From Bacillus pumilus (lineage in GTDB: Bacteria; Bacillota; Bacilli; Bacillales; Bacillaceae): a stretch of DNA of 64,000 nucleotides. The stretch is from positions 849,001-913,000 of the forward strand of contig NZ_CP101833.1 in NCBI RefSeq assembly GCF_024498355.1, in the 5' to 3' direction. Position numbers and translations under genes: made by a program. The notes below the pieces were generated by a model. That model searched no databases, had not been told where the DNA came from, and worked only from the letters and a program-made list of their open reading frames with translations. This document shows, piece by piece, positions 1 through 8,161 of this stretch. Position 1 is the stretch's first letter. Each line of letters begins with the position of its first letter.

Positions 1-86
1 TGAAACAGGCACATCAAACGCTTGAGCAAGGGAAGATGATTGGTAAATTTGTGCTAGAAGGGTTTGAGAGAGGGGAGAGCATATGA
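1..86 (+). CDS. C-terminal end of a quinone oxidoreductase-like (MDR family) protein, 5' truncated
   Basis: The reading frame that starts at base 3 is open to the TGA at 84-86. It encodes about 27 residues ending GKMIGKFVLEGFERGESI. A terminal helix followed by a GK-x-V-L strand is typical of the C-terminus of zinc-type or quinone-type NAD(P)H oxidoreductases. The stop overlaps the ATG of the next gene (ATGA), which suggests translational coupling. Too little is present to name the enzyme. Confidence 0.55.
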   Translation, partial: KQAHQTLEQGKMIGKFVLEGFERGESI

Positions 87-610
87 CGTCATTACAATAT
101 CCGATTGGCTTATATGAACCGGTTGAAACACAAACGAAAGAACAGCTTGAGGCATGGATCGATCAGTTGGCTGCGATTCCTCAACGGTATGAAGAGGTGA
201 CTGCACAGTTGGCAGATGCTCAGCTGGATACACCGTATCGGCCGGGAGGATGGACCGTCCGTCAGCTCATTCATCACGTAGCGGACAGCCATCTGAATGC
301 TTACTTGCGATTCAAACTCGCTCTCACAGAAGTTACACCGCACATACGTCCATATGATCAGGAGGGATTTGCCTCCCTTCCAGATAGTAAGGCACCCATC
401 AGCCTATCACTGTCCTTGATCAGCAGTCTGCATCGCAGGTGGGTCACCCTGCTTCGCGGGATGACAGAGGAAGACTTTAGCGATGCTTATTATCATCCAG
501 CCGATCAACAAACGGTGTCTTTATATGATGCAACAGGAATGTACGTCTGGCATTCACAGCACCACCTTGCCCATGTGACGGAATTAATCAAAAGAAATCA
601 GTGGAATTAA
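83..610 (+). CDS. yfiT: YfiT, DinB-fold putative metal-dependent hydrolase / bacillithiol transferase family
   Basis: This 175-residue cytosolic four-helix-bundle protein belongs to the DinB/YfiT superfamily. Members bind a divalent metal through three histidines. Here they are visible in RQLIHHVADSH (around residues 60-70) and WHSQHHLAHV (around 155-165). YfiT of B. subtilis has the same length and is a metal protein of uncertain substrate; related enzymes transfer bacillithiol to electrophiles. The start is the ATG inside AGAGCATATG, 8 bases after a GGGGAGAG site. It overlaps the preceding gene by 4 bases, so the two are probably one operon. The yfiT-yfiV-mprF neighbourhood supports the name. 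Confidence 0.88.
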   Translation: MTSLQYPIGLYEPVETQTKEQLEAWIDQLAAIPQRYEEVTAQLADAQLDTPYRPGGWTVRQLIHHVADSHLNAYLRFKLALTEVTPHIRPYDQEGFASLPDSKAPISLSLSLISSLHRRWVTLLRGMTEEDFSDAYYHPADQQTVSLYDATGMYVWHSQHHLAHVTELIKRNQWN

Positions 611-622
611 AGGAGTAGACAC

Positions 623-904
623 ATGTCTGGTAGAAGAATTGTCGGCGCCATGTTTATTTGTATGGCGGCATTGTTTTATATAGCAAAATACGTTTTGTTT
701 GAGATACGCTATAGTAACAGCTTAGGCTCAGAAAGAACGATTGAGGAACTTGAACATCTGCTGCCTGGTGGGACATGGATCAGCATCATTTTTCTCATCA
801 TCGGTGTAGGTTATCTCTTATGGGATGACAGGGAAGTCATTCGTCAATATCTCTTCACCCCAGATCGACAAGTAGAAGAAATAAAAAAGACGGACCTCAA
901 GTGA
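623..904 (+). CDS. small two-helix membrane protein, unknown function
   Basis: The product has 93 residues and two predicted membrane segments, about residues 5-25 (GAMFICMAALFYIAKYVLF) and 53-68 (WISIIFLIIGVGYLLW), with a charged C-terminal tail. It starts at an ATG 7 bases after a GGAG site and only 12 bases downstream of yfiT, so it is likely co-transcribed with it. The 3' end runs straight into a terminator. I do not recognise the family. In B. subtilis this position holds yfiU, a large efflux transporter, so this is a lineage difference. Confidence 0.7.
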   Translation: MSGRRIVGAMFICMAALFYIAKYVLFEIRYSNSLGSERTIEELEHLLPGGTWISIIFLIIGVGYLLWDDREVIRQYLFTPDRQVEEIKKTDLK

Positions 905-915
905 CCGTCTTTTTT
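883..915. terminator. bidirectional intrinsic terminator
   Basis: The 10-bp arms AAAAAGACGG (884-893) and CCGTCTTTTT (905-914) form a hairpin with an A-run on the left and a T-run on the right. It lies between the convergent 93-residue membrane protein gene and yfiV, so it can serve both strands. Confidence 0.85.
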
Positions 916-926
916 CCTTTTCATTT

Positions 927-1406
927 TTAGCCTCGTTCAGGACGTAGTGCCTTTTCTAAAATGGCTAGACCTTCATTGACTTTTTCTTTTTCCTCATCAT
1001 TGAGCCGTTGCAGGGAATTTTTAATTTTTTCGTGTCCTTTTTGATAAATACTTCTGAAAATATTTTTGGCTTCCTCTGTCAGTTCTACAACAATGATTCG
1101 CCGGTCACGCTCAGAATGCTTTCGCTCGACAAAGTTAGACTGTTCTAAACGGTCAAGCAGGCCAGTCATATTGGACAAAGAAGCCCCCATTTTTTCAGCA
1201 ATTTCGGATACCTTGAGAGAGCCATGGTTATTGAGCAGCATGAGCACCTTCATTTGAGGCATACTCATATCAAGCTTCATCCATTCAGAAACATCTCCAA
1301 GTCCTGCAGCAGTGAGCACTTTCATATAGAGCACCCATGTCTTTTTTTCCTCAGGAGATAGAATTTCTTCTTTTAGTACGGTGGTGTCATGAATATTATA
1401 TTCCAC
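927..1406 (-). CDS. yfiV: YfiV, MarR-family transcriptional regulator
   Basis: The protein has 159 residues with the MarR winged-helix plan. A dimerising N-terminal helix is followed by a recognition region around residues 60-100 (GSLKVSEIAEKMGASLSNMT) and a wing with the family motif DRRxxxVELTEEA. MarR proteins bind palindromic operators, often next to their own gene, and respond to phenolic or oxidant ligands. The gene is transcribed away from mprF. In B. subtilis yfiV sits beside an efflux gene (yfiU) that is missing here, so its target in this organism is not obvious. The start is an ATG on the minus strand 8 bases after AGGAAGTG. Confidence 0.85.
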   Translation of the reverse strand: MEYNIHDTTVLKEEILSPEEKKTWVLYMKVLTAAGLGDVSEWMKLDMSMPQMKVLMLLNNHGSLKVSEIAEKMGASLSNMTGLLDRLEQSNFVERKHSERDRRIIVVELTEEAKNIFRSIYQKGHEKIKNSLQRLNDEEKEKVNEGLAILEKALRPERG

Positions 1407-1574
1407 GCTTGTTCACTTCCTTTAAGCGGCTCTTTTCTTTATATTACTGATTTTCCCTTCTAATTGAAAGTATCATCAAGCTTTTGAATGTTAAACTGCA
1501 TGAATCAAGTGGTATTTGTTGTATAATAATGTTCAGTTGAAATAAATGAAGCAACCTAGAAAGTTGGGAAAAAC

Positions 1575-4145
1575 ATGTGGAACAAAAAAACGGGTATGAC
1601 GATCTTAAAAATGCTCTTTCCGATCGTGATCATCCTTGTCTTAATTTTTGTCGCCAAGCAGGAGCTGAGCGGCCTTTCCATTAAAAAGACTTTTTATATT
1701 ATTGACAGCTTGAATCGAATGGACTTGTTTATTCTTGTCTTTCTTGGACTTGTCGCGGTTTTATCGATGTCCTTATATGATTTTATTTTAAGAAGAAGCC
1801 TTAACATGCCAATCAGCGGCTGGAAAACGATTCGCATTTCTTGGATTGCGAACTCCTTTAACAGTGTACTTGGTTTCGGCGGCTTATCGGGAGCAGGGCT
1901 CAGAACGCTTCTATACAAAGAGTACATAACAGATACGAAAAAACTGCTGAAAGGCATTGCCCTTTTGACATCGTCTGTCCTTTTGGGCTTATCTATTTTC
2001 AGTGATTTGATCTTGGTCAGGGTTCTGCCTGTTGAAAGTATTATTAGTCAGGAGCCGTGGTTATGGGCATTTGTCATTATCTTTGCCTGTATTGTGCCAA
2101 TTTACATCATCATGGCCTCGGTTCGAAAAAGCTCGATTGAGAGCGGTGAAAATGGACTGAAGCACCCGATCTACGCTTATATCGGCGCATCGTTTTTAGA
2201 ATGGCTGGCAGCAGGTCTTGTCATGTACATGGCTGTCGTCTCAATGGGGATGAACGTCGATGTCCGTATTGTATTAGGCGTGTTTGCGATTGCATCAATC
2301 GGTGGTTTAATCAGTATGGTTCCGGGCGGATTTGGTTCATTTGATTTGATCTTTTTACTCAGCATGCAATACATTGGTTTTGACAAAGAGATGGTGCTGA
2401 CGGCGCTAGTATTGTACCGTTTCGTATACTCGATCTTCCCGTTTATTCTTGGACTATGTCTTGCTGCATATGATTTAACCGGAACGACGCTTAGACGTCT
2501 TGAAGGCAACCCAAGAATGGCATCTGCCGTCGAAACAACGAACGTCTTAATTGTCTTACACCGCGCCCTATTAATCCGCTTATTGTACGGATCTTTATCC
2601 ATTTTAACGTTAGGAAGCGGCCTGCTCATTATGGCTTCCGTTGTGCTACCTGTTGATCGGTTAGGCGTGATTACCAGCATTCCACGCTTTCTGTTATCGG
2701 GATTTAATGGTCTTTCTTTAATGTTTGGGATCATTCTGATGATTTTGTCCATAGAAGTGTATAAACGGACAAAAAGATCTTACGTGCTGACGATGATTGC
2801 CTTAGCTGGCGGCTTTGTGTTTACTTTGTTAAAAGGGTTTAACCTGAGTCTAATCTTTATTTTGCCAGTCATCATGGCGGTGTTTTTCTCTCTTCGACAT
2901 CAATTTGTGAAGCAGCAGGCGCCGTATTCCTTGTATCAGTTTGTGGTGGCTGCCGCCGGATATTTACTCGTTTTGTTTAACTATAATGTCATTGGCAACT
3001 TTATTTGGACAAAAATCGGGCATTTCTTGAGCAAGGACTATTTGGTTCATAATGAACGGCATATCACGATGACAAGCGTGATTGCTTTAATCGGTGTACC
3101 GCTTTTCTTTTTCATTAGTAAATTGATTTTTAATAAAAAGGCATTTCCAATTGGAGAAGAGGCAGATGAAGAAAAATTAAACGCGTTTTTAGAAGAAAAG
3201 GGAGGAAATGCCCTCAGTCATCTTGGCTTTTTAGGAGACAAAAAGCTGTTTTTCTCAAGTGATGGAGAGGCGATGCTACAGTTTGGCCGAATTGGCCGCT
3301 GCGTCATTGTGCTCGGAGATCCATCTGGACGTAAAGCGTCTTATCCACTTGTACTTGAAGAGTTTTTGCAGCAGACCGAAAAAGCAGGCTATCGTGTCGC
3401 TTTTTACCAAGTAGAACGAGAAGGGATGGCTCTCTATCATGACTTAGGTTTTCACTTTTTTAAGCTTGGAGAAGAAGCCATGGTCGACTTAGAAACGTTT
3501 TCTCTATCAGGTAAGAAAAAATCAAATTTACGAGCTGTCGCTAATAAGTTTGAACGAGAAGGCTATACCTTTGAGATGGTGGAACCACCCTTTTCAAATG
3601 AATTTATTTCTACCTTAAAACAGATCTCTGACAGCTGGCTTGGAAAGAAAAAAGAAAAAGGATTTTCTCTCGGCTACTTTCATGAAGACTATCTTCAAAA
3701 AGCACCGATTGCGATCTTAAAGGATGAAAAGGGACAGATCATTTCCTTTGTGTCATTAATGCCGATGTACCAAGAAGGAGAAATATCCATCGACTTAATG
3801 CGTCATATGCATGATGCACCGAACGGAATGATGGATGCGCTATTTATCCACCTTTTTCAATGGGGGAAAGAAAAAGGCTACAAATCCTTTAACATGGGAA
3901 TGGCGCCTTTATCAAATGTAGGGACGTTCCATCAGTCGTTCCTCACAGAACGTTTGGCGAGTGTCATCTACAATAACGTCAGATATATGTATAGTTTCAG
4001 CGGATTACGGTCGTTTAAACAGAAATATAAACCCGAATGGCACGGGAAATATTTAGCGTATAAAAAGAATACGTCACTAGCTGTCACCATGGTGCTTGTC
4101 ACTAAACTGATTGGGATGGACCCAAATCGGAAACGGCGTCAATAA
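1575..4145 (+). CDS. mprF: MprF, phosphatidylglycerol lysyltransferase / lysyl-PG flippase
   Basis: The protein has 856 residues, the same length as B. subtilis MprF. The N-terminal 520 or so residues are a multi-spanning membrane domain (flippase and synthase support, UPF0104/DUF2156 architecture). The C-terminal third, from about residue 530, is the cytosolic lysyl-tRNA-dependent transferase with GNAT-like folds (for example GRIGRCVIVLGDPSG and NMGMAPLSNVG). It adds lysine from Lys-tRNA to phosphatidylglycerol and moves the product to the outer leaflet, lowering surface negative charge and so sensitivity to cationic peptides and daptomycin. A TATAAT hexamer at 1522-1527 is a plausible -10 element. 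The gene ends at a terminator and appears monocistronic. Confidence 0.96.
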   Translation: MWNKKTGMTILKMLFPIVIILVLIFVAKQELSGLSIKKTFYIIDSLNRMDLFILVFLGLVAVLSMSLYDFILRRSLNMPISGWKTIRISWIANSFNSVLGFGGLSGAGLRTLLYKEYITDTKKLLKGIALLTSSVLLGLSIFSDLILVRVLPVESIISQEPWLWAFVIIFACIVPIYIIMASVRKSSIESGENGLKHPIYAYIGASFLEWLAAGLVMYMAVVSMGMNVDVRIVLGVFAIASIGGLISMVPGGFGSFDLIFLLSMQYIGFDKEMVLTALVLYRFVYSIFPFILGLCLAAYDLTGTTLRRLEGNPRMASAVETTNVLIVLHRALLIRLLYGSLSILTLGSGLLIMASVVLPVDRLGVITSIPRFLLSGFNGLSLMFGIILMILSIEVYKRTKRSYVLTMIALAGGFVFTLLKGFNLSLIFILPVIMAVFFSLRHQFVKQQAPYSLYQFVVAAAGYLLVLFNYNVIGNFIWTKIGHFLSKDYLVHNERHITMTSVIALIGVPLFFFISKLIFNKKAFPIGEEADEEKLNAFLEEKGGNALSHLGFLGDKKLFFSSDGEAMLQFGRIGRCVIVLGDPSGRKASYPLVLEEFLQQTEKAGYRVAFYQVEREGMALYHDLGFHFFKLGEEAMVDLETFSLSGKKKSNLRAVANKFEREGYTFEMVEPPFSNEFISTLKQISDSWLGKKKEKGFSLGYFHEDYLQKAPIAILKDEKGQIISFVSLMPMYQEGEISIDLMRHMHDAPNGMMDALFIHLFQWGKEKGYKSFNMGMAPLSNVGTFHQSFLTERLASVIYNNVRYMYSFSGLRSFKQKYKPEWHGKYLAYKKNTSLAVTMVLVTKLIGMDPNRKRRQ

Positions 4146-4148
4146 ATC

Positions 4149-4185
4149 AAAAACCTTTACCTTTCACTAGGTGAAGGTTTTTTTT
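4149..4185 (+). terminator. intrinsic terminator after mprF
   Basis: The arms AAACCTTTACC (4151-4161) and GGTGAAGGTTT (4170-4180) form a stem that includes one mismatch and is followed by eight T residues. It starts 4 bases after the mprF stop. Confidence 0.85.
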
Positions 4186-4237
4186 AGACAAAAGAATAGC
4201 AAAAGTGGTAAAGTTGAAGGGTAAGGGGGATGTTAAA

Positions 4238-4789
4238 ATGACGACATTGAATGAATGGTTTATAAAGGGATTAGCTGAACGTACATATGTACACAACATG
4301 GAGAAAAACCGTGAAAATCTGCTCACGGTGTACAACCAGTACACAATTCATCAAAAAGAAAAAGAGCTGCTTCAACGGCTGCAAAAGAAAAAGCTAAGAG
4401 CGCTTGTCATCACAGCGGATTGGTGCGGGGATGCGATGGTCAATGTACCGATTTTCATGCGTATCGCGAGTGAAGCACTCATTGATGCGCGCTATTTCAT
4501 TCGGGACGAGCATCTAGACCTGATGGATCAGTATTTAACGAACGGGACCGCAAGATCTATTCCGATTATCGTCATCATTGATCAGGATGGGAATGAAGTG
4601 GGGAAATGGGGACCTCGCTCAGCAGAAGCGCAGCGCTTTGTCGACGAGAAAAAACCGGACAAGGATGCACCTGACTTTGAAGAAGCATTTAAAGTTTTTG
4701 CGAAAGAAGCCGCTCATCACTATACGACAGATCGTTACTTATGGAAAGATATTGAGAAAGAAATAGTAGAAGTTTTGGCAAAAATATAA
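4238..4789 (+). CDS. thioredoxin-fold protein (Thioredoxin_9 type) with an incomplete CxxC motif
   Basis: The product has 183 residues from the ATG at 4238, which follows AAGGGGGA at 4223-4230. A GTG further upstream at 4205 lies before this site and is less likely. The thioredoxin-like core contains ALVITADWCGDAMVN around residues 60-75, in the place where active family members have WCGDC. The second cysteine is alanine here, so classical disulfide exchange is unlikely. A conserved proline lies in ARSIPIIVII, the cis-Pro loop of the fold. It is a single gene between two terminators. Role unknown; a thiol-binding or monothiol function is possible. Confidence 0.75.
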   Translation: MTTLNEWFIKGLAERTYVHNMEKNRENLLTVYNQYTIHQKEKELLQRLQKKKLRALVITADWCGDAMVNVPIFMRIASEALIDARYFIRDEHLDLMDQYLTNGTARSIPIIVIIDQDGNEVGKWGPRSAEAQRFVDEKKPDKDAPDFEEAFKVFAKEAAHHYTTDRYLWKDIEKEIVEVLAKI

Positions 4790-4792
4790 ACC

Positions 4793-4831
4793 AAAAGACT
4801 ACTTCGCCGCAATGGGAAGTAGTCTTTTTTT
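4793..4831 (+). terminator. intrinsic terminator
   Basis: Stem AAAGACTACTTC (4794-4805) pairs with GAAGTAGTCTTT (4816-4827), followed by a T-run. It lies just after the thioredoxin-like gene. Confidence 0.87.
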
Positions 4832-5126
4832 ATCTTGTTTTTGCGTTTCACCTACAAAACACCGAATAAAGTTGTAGAAAAACCGCAGATTTCTATCAAA
4901 TACCGCAGAAAACCGCAAAGCACCACGATTTTCCCAACCACTTTTAGTTGAAAAACCTCATATATGCCATGAAATCATCAATTTTGCCCTTATCTAAAGG
5001 CTCATATAACGCACGTTGGTTTGCTTTTTCCCAATACAAGAGGCCCAGCAACTATAGTAATCTAATTGTAATCTCCTTTGAACGAACTAAAAAAACAAAT
5101 GACGGAAAAGGGCTGGCGATCAATCT
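4832..5126. other. 295-bp AT-rich intergenic region with a possible degenerate minus-strand coding remnant
   Basis: No convincing gene is present. The + strand has three short ACCGCAG/ACCGCAA repeats between 4880 and 4920. On the minus strand, bases 5051 to 4944 read as an uninterrupted 35-codon stretch of protein-like composition (LYWEKANQRALYEPLDKGKI then DDFMAYMRFFN and a stop). It has no ATG and only a distant AAAGGAG. It may be the 3' relic of a lost gene. I could not identify a parent family. Confidence 0.35.
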
Positions 5127-5594
5127 ATGAAAAAAATCATTTATCTCGACCAAGAAAAGAAAAAGCTCGCTGAATCAAAAAAAAGAGAACAGCGTTCCAT
5201 CAAATCACTCAGGCTGCTTGTGTTTTATGATGGACAAAGTCCTACATGTGCAAAAGCGATTGACCTGTTAAAATCACTTGATTGGAAGAACCGTATACAC
5301 TTTGAATCATTTAGACATTCACAGCTGCTGAGGCTGAATAAAATAAGTGAAGAGAAGGCAGAAAAACGAATCGTCTCTATTTCCTTAGCCAAAAATCAGA
5401 AAAATTCAGGGATCTATACTTTGCTGCGTATTGCTTATAACATCCCTGCATTATGGGGAACGGTCCCATTCATTATGCTCAGCATTTGGCTAGGATTTGG
5501 ACAGCATGCGTATGATTATTTTGCGAGAAAACGATATATTCATTCTGTCGAACAAGTCACCCGTCCTGATACAGATCAGCAAAAAACCATTTAA
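5127..5594 (+). CDS. DCC-family (DUF393) thiol-disulfide oxidoreductase-like protein
   Basis: The product has 155 residues. The N-terminal half matches the DUF393 'DCC' family: a strand then YDGxCxxC, and near the middle the RxxS-LRIAYNIPALWG region typical of the family, followed by a short hydrophobic C-terminal segment (GTVPFIMLSIWLGFG). The key motif reads FYDGQSPTCAKAI, so the first cysteine is serine and only one thiol remains. Family members are proposed redox proteins with no well-defined substrate. The start ATG has only a weak AAAAGGG site 15 bases upstream. The gene ends in a strong shared terminator. Confidence 0.72.
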   Translation: MKKIIYLDQEKKKLAESKKREQRSIKSLRLLVFYDGQSPTCAKAIDLLKSLDWKNRIHFESFRHSQLLRLNKISEEKAEKRIVSISLAKNQKNSGIYTLLRIAYNIPALWGTVPFIMLSIWLGFGQHAYDYFARKRYIHSVEQVTRPDTDQQKTI

Positions 5595-5601
5595 TGAATA
5601 G

Positions 5602-5642
5602 AAAAAGCATGACCTTCGATCGGCAGAAGGTCATGCTTTTTT
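5602..5642. terminator. strong bidirectional terminator
   Basis: The arms AAAAAGCATGACCTTC (5602-5617) and GAAGGTCATGCTTTTT (5626-5641) pair perfectly over 16 bp. It sits between two convergent genes and overlaps the last codons of the minus-strand regulator gene. Confidence 0.92.
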
Positions 5643-6887
5643 GTAATAGGGCACATATGACGCTAAGTGATCAAGCAGCTTCCCCGTGTAGGACATATAC
5701 GCACGTTCGTCAAGCTCAGAAGCTGCATAGGAAAGCAAGGTTCTAAGAGCAAACAAGTACTCACTGTGCAGCTGATTGTGTTCAAAATAAGGAATGGCTG
5801 CTTCGGCTAAATATGTTTTCAAATCATGAGGATTCTCCTCAATCATCAATTTATATATTTTAATCATATATAAACAGTTTGGCTGAATACGAGGCTGTTT
5901 TAACAGCTCGTGTATGTAAGGAAGCGCCTTTTTACGATCATATTCAGCATACAATGTCGCAATTTCATATAGCGTTTCACAGTAACGATCTTCTATCTGT
6001 TCTTGATTAAAGTAATTGAGTGAATCTAGTAAATAAGGCACAGCTGAAGAGAAATCACCTTCACGTTTTAAGAGCACCCCGTAATAAAAATAAGCCGTCA
6101 TTTTAATATAGGCATCAGGGTGAAGGGAAGTGTGCAAAATCACTTCTTTTAAATATTTCTTAGCTGTTTGAAAAGCTTTTAGTTCCAGTGAGATCACGCC
6201 ATGAATGAGTGTACAGTGAATGATCCGCTTGAAATTGTTCTTTTGTCTATATAAATCCATCGCTTGATGTGTGGCTTCAAGCGCATCACCAAGATGTCCC
6301 ATATTTCCAAGTGCTTTTGCATAGTGATAATACAGGTCACTTTGTTCAACAGACGCGTAGGAAAAGCAGCTTTCAAGTTTTTTCAGCCCTTCTTCAAGCT
6401 GACCATTTTTAATCTGATGGATGCCATCTAGATATTCAAAAATTTCTTTTTCCGTTTCAATAAAGGTTTTTTCAAACTTTTTGAGCACGCGGTGTGTTTT
6501 TAAGGCAAGCGGCTGTTTTTCCGTTAATAAATAAAATTGAAATAAGGACAAATGATACTGAATTCCTAAATCTAGCGAAAAGAACTGTTCCTCGTGTTGA
6601 ATGATCATTTCTGCATTTTGTTCAGCCTGATCGAGTGCATAGAAATACATATTCATTTGAAACTCATCCAAGAGTGACAGCAGGTGACGCGCCTTTTGCG
6701 ACAGCGTTTCTTGGCTGATACCAAGCCGTTCAAGCAGCAGATTAATCGTATCTTGATTGGCCTCCTTTGAGCCATTTTCAATTTTACTTAAATGAGAGAC
6801 AGAACAAATCCCTTCTGCCAATTCAGATTGGGTCATATTTTGTTTATAACGATAGAGTTTAATGATTTGCCCAATATTGATTTTCAT
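5631..6887 (-). CDS. HTH_3 / TPR transcriptional regulator (RRNPP-like architecture)
   Basis: The product has 418 residues from the ATG at 6887, preceded by GGAAGGGAGG. A TTG 24 bases further upstream lies inside this ribosome binding site and is rejected. An N-terminal Cro/CI helix-turn-helix (residues 1-58, with LYRYKQNMTQSELAEG and VSHLSKIENG) is followed by about 350 residues of tetratricopeptide-type helical repeats. This plan is shared by PlcR, NprR and other peptide-sensing regulators. No small secreted-peptide gene is evident next to it, so it may sense a peptide encoded elsewhere or act through protein contacts. It is divergent from yfhC, with 270 bp between them, and could control it. 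Confidence 0.78.
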   Translation of the reverse strand: MKINIGQIIKLYRYKQNMTQSELAEGICSVSHLSKIENGSKEANQDTINLLLERLGISQETLSQKARHLLSLLDEFQMNMYFYALDQAEQNAEMIIQHEEQFFSLDLGIQYHLSLFQFYLLTEKQPLALKTHRVLKKFEKTFIETEKEIFEYLDGIHQIKNGQLEEGLKKLESCFSYASVEQSDLYYHYAKALGNMGHLGDALEATHQAMDLYRQKNNFKRIIHCTLIHGVISLELKAFQTAKKYLKEVILHTSLHPDAYIKMTAYFYYGVLLKREGDFSSAVPYLLDSLNYFNQEQIEDRYCETLYEIATLYAEYDRKKALPYIHELLKQPRIQPNCLYMIKIYKLMIEENPHDLKTYLAEAAIPYFEHNQLHSEYLFALRTLLSYAASELDERAYMSYTGKLLDHLASYVPYYKKA

Positions 6888-7116
6888 TCCATCCAGAAGC
6901 CTCCCTTCCAATCATGGGTTGAAAGCCTTTTGAAAAAATGACCGAATCAGACGAAATGGGAATACCTGAAATCATTTCATCATCTTGGTTGATTTCTCAA
7001 AATTTGTTTAAAACGTAATATGATTGTAACATTACTTGAAAAAGTCAAACAACTTTTTAGCAGATGGGGAGGGACACTCTATTTGCAACAGCACGTGATG
7101 ATGTTTATAATGTGAA

Positions 7117-7144
7117 TGAGAATCAATTTCAATTAAAATTGATT
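7117..7144. promoter_or_regulatory. putative Fur-box palindrome upstream of yfhC
   Basis: AATCAATTT (7121-7129) and AAATTGATT (7136-7144) form a perfect 9-bp inverted repeat around a 6-bp centre. TGAGAATCAATTTCA at 7117-7131 matches the Fur 7-1-7 consensus TGATAAT-N-ATTATCA at 11 of 14 positions. In B. subtilis yfhC belongs, from memory, to the Fur regulon, which supports this reading. The palindrome ends 16 bases before the chosen yfhC start, so repressor binding would block transcription start or early elongation. Confidence 0.5.
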
Positions 7145-7159
7145 GAAAGGATGACATAT

Positions 7160-7747
7160 ATGCCAAACATGAAACAACAAACAGAAGCGTTAACGGTTCG
7201 AGACGCTGTCAGATATAGACGATCGATTCGAAAATTCAAAGAAACGGCAGTAACCATTGAGCAGCTTCAGCCATTATTAGAGGATGCGGTCTATGCACCA
7301 AATCATAAAATCACTGAGCCATGGCGCTTTCTATATGCGACAACTGCTGAAGCAAAAGCGACATTTGTTGAGCGCTTCATTGCTTTCTTTAAACGCAACA
7401 ACCCAGATGCAAAGGAAGAAAAGATTACTCAATACAGAGACTACTTTACAAAAGTCCCAGCGCTATTATTTGTCGTATTAAAGGAAGACGAGAACCCAGT
7501 GGTGAGAAATGATGATTTTGCCGCAGTGAGCGCTTTGATTCAAAACTTCCAGCTGCTTGCTTGGGATCAAGGGATCGGTATGGTATGGAAGAGCGGCCGC
7601 ATTTTATACGACAAAGGCTTTCAACAGGAGATGGGATTAAAGGAAAACGAGCGTTTTGCAGCCATCCTTCACATCGGTTATCCAGAAGAAGTCCCTGAGG
7701 AAAAATCACGTCAGAAGGCATCAAGCCTGCTTACTGAAATTAAATAA
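7160..7747 (+). CDS. yfhC: YfhC, nitroreductase-family FMN oxidoreductase
   Basis: The product has 195 residues from the ATG at 7160, which follows AAAGG at 7146-7150. Alternative in-frame starts at 7151 and 7169 are possible. A far longer frame from 7064 crosses the operator and is rejected. The fold is that of FMN-dependent nitroreductases: VRYRRSIRKF at the N-terminus contacts the FMN phosphate, APNHKITEPWRF follows, and GMVWKSGRI and HIGYPEE lie near the C-terminus. Members reduce quinones, nitro compounds or other substrates with NAD(P)H. Its Fur-box-like promoter hints at a role during iron limitation, for example reducing a ferric chelate, which is inference. Confidence 0.85.
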   Translation: MPNMKQQTEALTVRDAVRYRRSIRKFKETAVTIEQLQPLLEDAVYAPNHKITEPWRFLYATTAEAKATFVERFIAFFKRNNPDAKEEKITQYRDYFTKVPALLFVVLKEDENPVVRNDDFAAVSALIQNFQLLAWDQGIGMVWKSGRILYDKGFQQEMGLKENERFAAILHIGYPEEVPEEKSRQKASSLLTEIK

Positions 7748-7780
7748 AAGCAGCCCTTTTTGAAAGGGACTGCTTTTTTA
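7746..7780 (+). terminator. intrinsic terminator after yfhC
   Basis: AAAAGCAG plus CCCTTT pairs with AAAGGG plus ACTGCTTTT, with one bulge, and is followed by T residues. It is immediately downstream of the yfhC stop and abuts the convergent yfhD stop. Confidence 0.82.
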
Positions 7781-7781
7781 C

Positions 7782-7937
7782 TTATTGTTTTTTGGCGCGC
7801 TGATCGGCTGCTTTCATACGAGCCATTGCTTTTACGTCATTTGGATCTGCAAGTTCTTTGGAAAATTCAACAAATTCGCCATCCGTCTCTTGAGCTGCGA
7901 TTTCTTGGACAGATTTTTTGTGTTGGTCTTTTTTCAA
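7782..7937 (-). CDS. yfhD: YfhD-like small protein
   Basis: A 51-residue gene starts at a TTG (7937-7935) behind a strong AAAGGAGGAG site. The protein is highly charged; its C-terminal half (EFSKELADPNDVKAMARMKA) matches what I recall of the B. subtilis YfhD family. YfhD function is unknown; expression in B. subtilis is associated with sporulation. It lies 61 bases downstream of yfhE on the same strand, so the two are likely an operon. Confidence 0.72.
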   Translation of the reverse strand: MKKDQHKKSVQEIAAQETDGEFVEFSKELADPNDVKAMARMKAADQRAKKQ

Positions 7938-7998
7938 AGCCTTCTCCTCCTTTACAAGATCACTATAGTTATGTGCTTGTTGGAGTGGAATATCCGTC

Positions 7999-8109
7999 TT
8001 ATTTGCTTCTTTTTTCTGCTGCTCTTTCCGCTTTTTTGAATTCCTGCTGATACAGGACTTCCTGGGTCTTCTTCAGCTTCGAAGTTGGCTGGTGGTCTTT
8101 TTTCTTCAT
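7999..8109 (-). CDS. yfhE: YfhE-like very small basic protein
   Basis: A 36-residue gene starts with ATG at 8109 after an AGGGGGC site. The core KKTQEVLYQQEFKKAERAA is the signature I associate with the YfhE family (TQEVLYxxEFKxADR). It is lysine-rich and lacks membrane segments. The yfhC/yfhE/yfhD/yfhF neighbourhood is as in B. subtilis. Function unknown. Confidence 0.72.
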   Translation of the reverse strand: MKKKDHQPTSKLKKTQEVLYQQEFKKAERAAEKRSK

Positions 8110-8161
8110 CAAATTGCCCCCTCATATCGTTTCTTCATAGGGTGGGTGTTTTTGACAAACT

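Noticed and set aside
2177..2752. 191-codon frame on the minus strand inside mprF
   Set aside because: Shadow of the mprF codon pattern; no start signal and no family resemblance.
7064..7159. N-terminal extension of YfhC from an upstream ATG
   Set aside because: It would translate through the operator palindrome and adds residues not typical of nitroreductases; a good site precedes 7160.
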